NCBI GenBank assembly: GCA_002424575.1
Contig: DIKN01000069.1
Location: 5,129 to 27,881 of the forward strand
Source of the DNA: Acholeplasmataceae bacterium UBA5617
Lineage (GTDB): Bacteria > Bacillota_I > Bacilli_A > Acholeplasmatales > Acholeplasmataceae
Reading direction: 5' to 3'
DNA length: 22,753 bases
Positions 20,991 to 22,753 of this stretch are shown in pieces. Positions within the stretch are counted from its first letter, which is position 1. The number at the start of each line of letters is the position of its first letter. The notes under the pieces were generated by a model. That model was not told the DNA's origin. It made no database searches and saw nothing but the letters and a program-made list of their open reading frames with translations. Both the position numbers and the translations under genes were made by a program.

Positions 20991-22753
20991 ATGAAAAAAA
21001 CATACCATATTCATGACGTGGATTGTGCGAATTGTGCCATCAAAATTGAAGATGAAGTGAGAAAAATTGAAGGTGTGAAAGATGCACATCTCGATTTTGC
21101 ACGTGAAACACTGATCATCGAAGGTAATCTTCAACGCATCGATGCGAAAGAACTCGAAAGAGTAGCTCATGACATTGAGCCTAAAGTGCGCATAACAGAA
21201 GAAGATGAAATACCTGATAAGGAAGCGATCAAACTCGAAAAGGATCAATGGCTTTTGTATGCTATTGGTTTAGGATTTGCACTTTTTGCCTTTGTGATCA
21301 GAGACTTGCTAAACGTCCCACTACTTGATTTTATTGCACTTCCTCTATATGCAGCAAGTTACCTTATTTTTGGCCATACAGTGCTCTTTCGTGCTATTCG
21401 AAACATTCGAAAAGGTCAATGGTTTGATGAGCATCTGTTAATGACCATAGCAACCCTTGGTGCCTTTGCGCTTGGTGATTTCATCGAAGCCATTGCGGTG
21501 ATGCTGTTTTATCGCATCGGTGAATATCTACAAGATCTATCCGTAAGTCGTTCACGCAAAAGCATTCAATCGTTGATCAATATTAAACCCACGATCGCTC
21601 ATCTCATGACAAAAGAAGGCATCATTGATACAGAACCTGAATCACTTGAAATTGGTCATATGATTGTGGTTCGTCCGGGAGAAAAAATCCCTGTTGATGG
21701 CATGATTACAGAAGGAAGTTCATGGCTAGATACAAGTTCAGTCAGCGGTGAAGCGATGCCACGAGACGCATTTGAAGGCACGATGGTTTTATCAGGCTCC
21801 ATCAATTTATCGGGTTTAATCACCATTCAGGTGATGAAGAAATACAGTGATTCAACCGTTCAAAAAATCTTAGATTTTGTCGAACATAACGCAATGAAAA
21901 AGGCCAATACAGAAAAATTTATGACACGATTTGCTAAAATCTACACACCCATCGTTGTCGGTTTAGCCTTCTTGCTCGCCTTTCTTGTTCCGCTCATTCT
22001 ATCGTTTATCCAAGGTGTATCCTATGGTTCATTGGTTTTGCTCTACATTGAACGCGCCCTTATTTTCTTAGTCATCAGCTGTCCGTGTGCCCTTGTGTTA
22101 TCCATCCCCTTGTCATTTTTTGCAGGAGTTGGTGCTGCATCACGCAAAGGCATTCTCTTTAAGAGTGGAAGCGACTTAGAAAAAATGGCTTTTATTGAGC
22201 ACATTGTTTTTGATAAAACCGGAACACTTACAGAAGGAAAGTTCAAACTTGATCAAATTGTTTCGGGCGAACCCGATTTGATTTTGGAATATGCTGCACA
22301 CGCTGAATACCACTCCAATCATCCCATCGCAAAATCTATTTTAGAAGCTTACGGTAAAAAACCCGATGATCGACTTGTTCTCTCTGTTCGTGAATATGCT
22401 GGTAAAGGTATACGCGCAAACTATAAAGGCATTCATCTTTTAGTGGGAAATGGACGCTTAATGGATGATCATCATATCAAGTATCGCAAGACATACCAGA
22501 TGGGCACCATCGTCTATGTTGCTGCTAACGAAGAATTTATGGGATATCTTGTGATCAAAGATCAGATTAAAAAGCGTGCAAAGCGTGCGGTTCAAGGTTT
22601 ATTAAAACAGCATGTCGGCATCACCATGGTTACAGGAGATTATGATTCAGAAGCAAAAGATGTCAGTTTTCAATTGGGTATTGATGACTACTATGCAAAC
22701 TGTTTACCCGAAGATAAAGTTCGAATTATTGAAGCGCTCAAAGCGGCACGTCA
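20991..22753 (+). CDS. P1B-type Zn/Cd/Pb-exporting ATPase (incomplete at window end)
   Basis: The frame stays open to the end of the window, giving the first 587 residues of an expected 620-700. An N-terminal heavy-metal-associated domain has C12-A-N-C15. After about 85 residues come the membrane helices. The A-domain has SGEA at 252-255 in place of TGES. The translocation motif is CPC at 364-366, in the context SCPCALVLSIPL typical of Zn/Cd pumps rather than Cu pumps. The phosphorylation site is D408 in DKTGTLTEG, HP is at 444-445, and MVTGD follows. The GDGxND hinge and last helices lie beyond the window. It should export Zn, Cd or Pb across the cytoplasmic membrane under control of the upstream repressor. 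Confidence 0.94.
   Translation, partial: MKKTYHIHDVDCANCAIKIEDEVRKIEGVKDAHLDFARETLIIEGNLQRIDAKELERVAHDIEPKVRITEEDEIPDKEAIKLEKDQWLLYAIGLGFALFAFVIRDLLNVPLLDFIALPLYAASYLIFGHTVLFRAIRNIRKGQWFDEHLLMTIATLGAFALGDFIEAIAVMLFYRIGEYLQDLSVSRSRKSIQSLINIKPTIAHLMTKEGIIDTEPESLEIGHMIVVRPGEKIPVDGMITEGSSWLDTSSVSGEAMPRDAFEGTMVLSGSINLSGLITIQVMKKYSDSTVQKILDFVEHNAMKKANTEKFMTRFAKIYTPIVVGLAFLLAFLVPLILSFIQGVSYGSLVLLYIERALIFLVISCPCALVLSIPLSFFAGVGAASRKGILFKSGSDLEKMAFIEHIVFDKTGTLTEGKFKLDQIVSGEPDLILEYAAHAEYHSNHPIAKSILEAYGKKPDDRLVLSVREYAGKGIRANYKGIHLLVGNGRLMDDHHIKYRKTYQMGTIVYVAANEEFMGYLVIKDQIKKRAKRAVQGLLKQHVGITMVTGDYDSEAKDVSFQLGIDDYYANCLPEDKVRIIEALKAAR

Noticed and set aside
20952..21248. Minus-strand 98-residue frame across the repressor/ATPase junction
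   Set aside because: Overlaps the well-supported N-terminal metal-binding domain of the ATPase and has a low-complexity Phe-rich product.
1..22753. CRISPR arrays, tRNA or rRNA genes, insertion sequences, prophage
   Set aside because: I saw no regular short repeats with spacers, no tRNA cloverleaf or CCA end, no transposase and no phage structural gene in the window.

Overview
This window looks like the chromosome of a free-living, low-to-moderate GC member of the Bacillota/Mycoplasmatota (Firmicutes/Tenericutes) side of Bacteria. The reasons are strong AGGAGG-type ribosome binding sites, short TATAAT promoters, hairpin-plus-T-tract terminators, and gene families typical of that group (PadR/HAAS pair, GPH symporter, CadC/SmtB-type repressor). 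TGG is used throughout for Trp and TGA ends many genes, often inside ATGA overlaps, so the standard bacterial code applies. An affiliation near Acholeplasma/Izemoplasma or Erysipelotrichia is only a guess.

Layout. (1) 1-5387, plus strand: the end of a carbohydrate-utilisation operon. It holds the C-terminus of an uncharacterised protein, a xylose-isomerase-like TIM-barrel sugar isomerase/epimerase, a GPH-family sugar:cation symporter, a 613-residue uncharacterised protein paralogous to the first partial gene, and a GH105 unsaturated uronyl hydrolase. Together they suggest import and cleavage of unsaturated uronic-acid oligosaccharides such as those from pectin/rhamnogalacturonan or another uronate polymer. 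A bidirectional terminator overlaps the last stop codon. (2) 5618-11615, minus strand: an operon, read from right to left, of a multi-pass membrane protein, a vWA protein (YegL/TerY-like), a PP2C phosphatase (YegK-like), an 866-residue membrane-anchored kinase (YegI-like) and two small membrane proteins, followed after 63 bases by a PD-(D/E)XK nuclease-like gene of more AT-rich composition. The kinase carries a second, degenerate kinase-plus-zinc-finger unit, so it reads as a kinase-pseudokinase tandem. (3) 11756-12664: an RNA m5C methyltransferase with its own promoter. (4) 12706-14113, minus strand: a PadR repressor and a HAAS-domain membrane protein built of six roughly 47-residue two-helix repeats, interrupted by an in-frame TGA exactly where the sister repeats have TGG (Trp). 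(5) 14114-20563: an aromatic amino-acid operon, aroF-tyrA-aroB-aroA-aroQ-aroE-aroC, with every junction overlapping. It is preceded by a leader that encodes a 14-residue peptide with four consecutive Tyr codons and an intrinsic terminator, i.e. a candidate tyrosine-sensing attenuator. aroD and aroK are not in the cluster. (6) 20561-22753: an SmtB/CadC-type metal-sensing repressor with a 12-2-12-like operator at its promoter, followed by a Zn/Cd/Pb-type P1B ATPase cut by the window end.

The strongest candidates for something little described are the kinase-pseudokinase/PP2C/vWA membrane signalling operon with its adjacent nuclease, the Tyr-rich attenuator, and the TGA-interrupted HAAS repeat protein.
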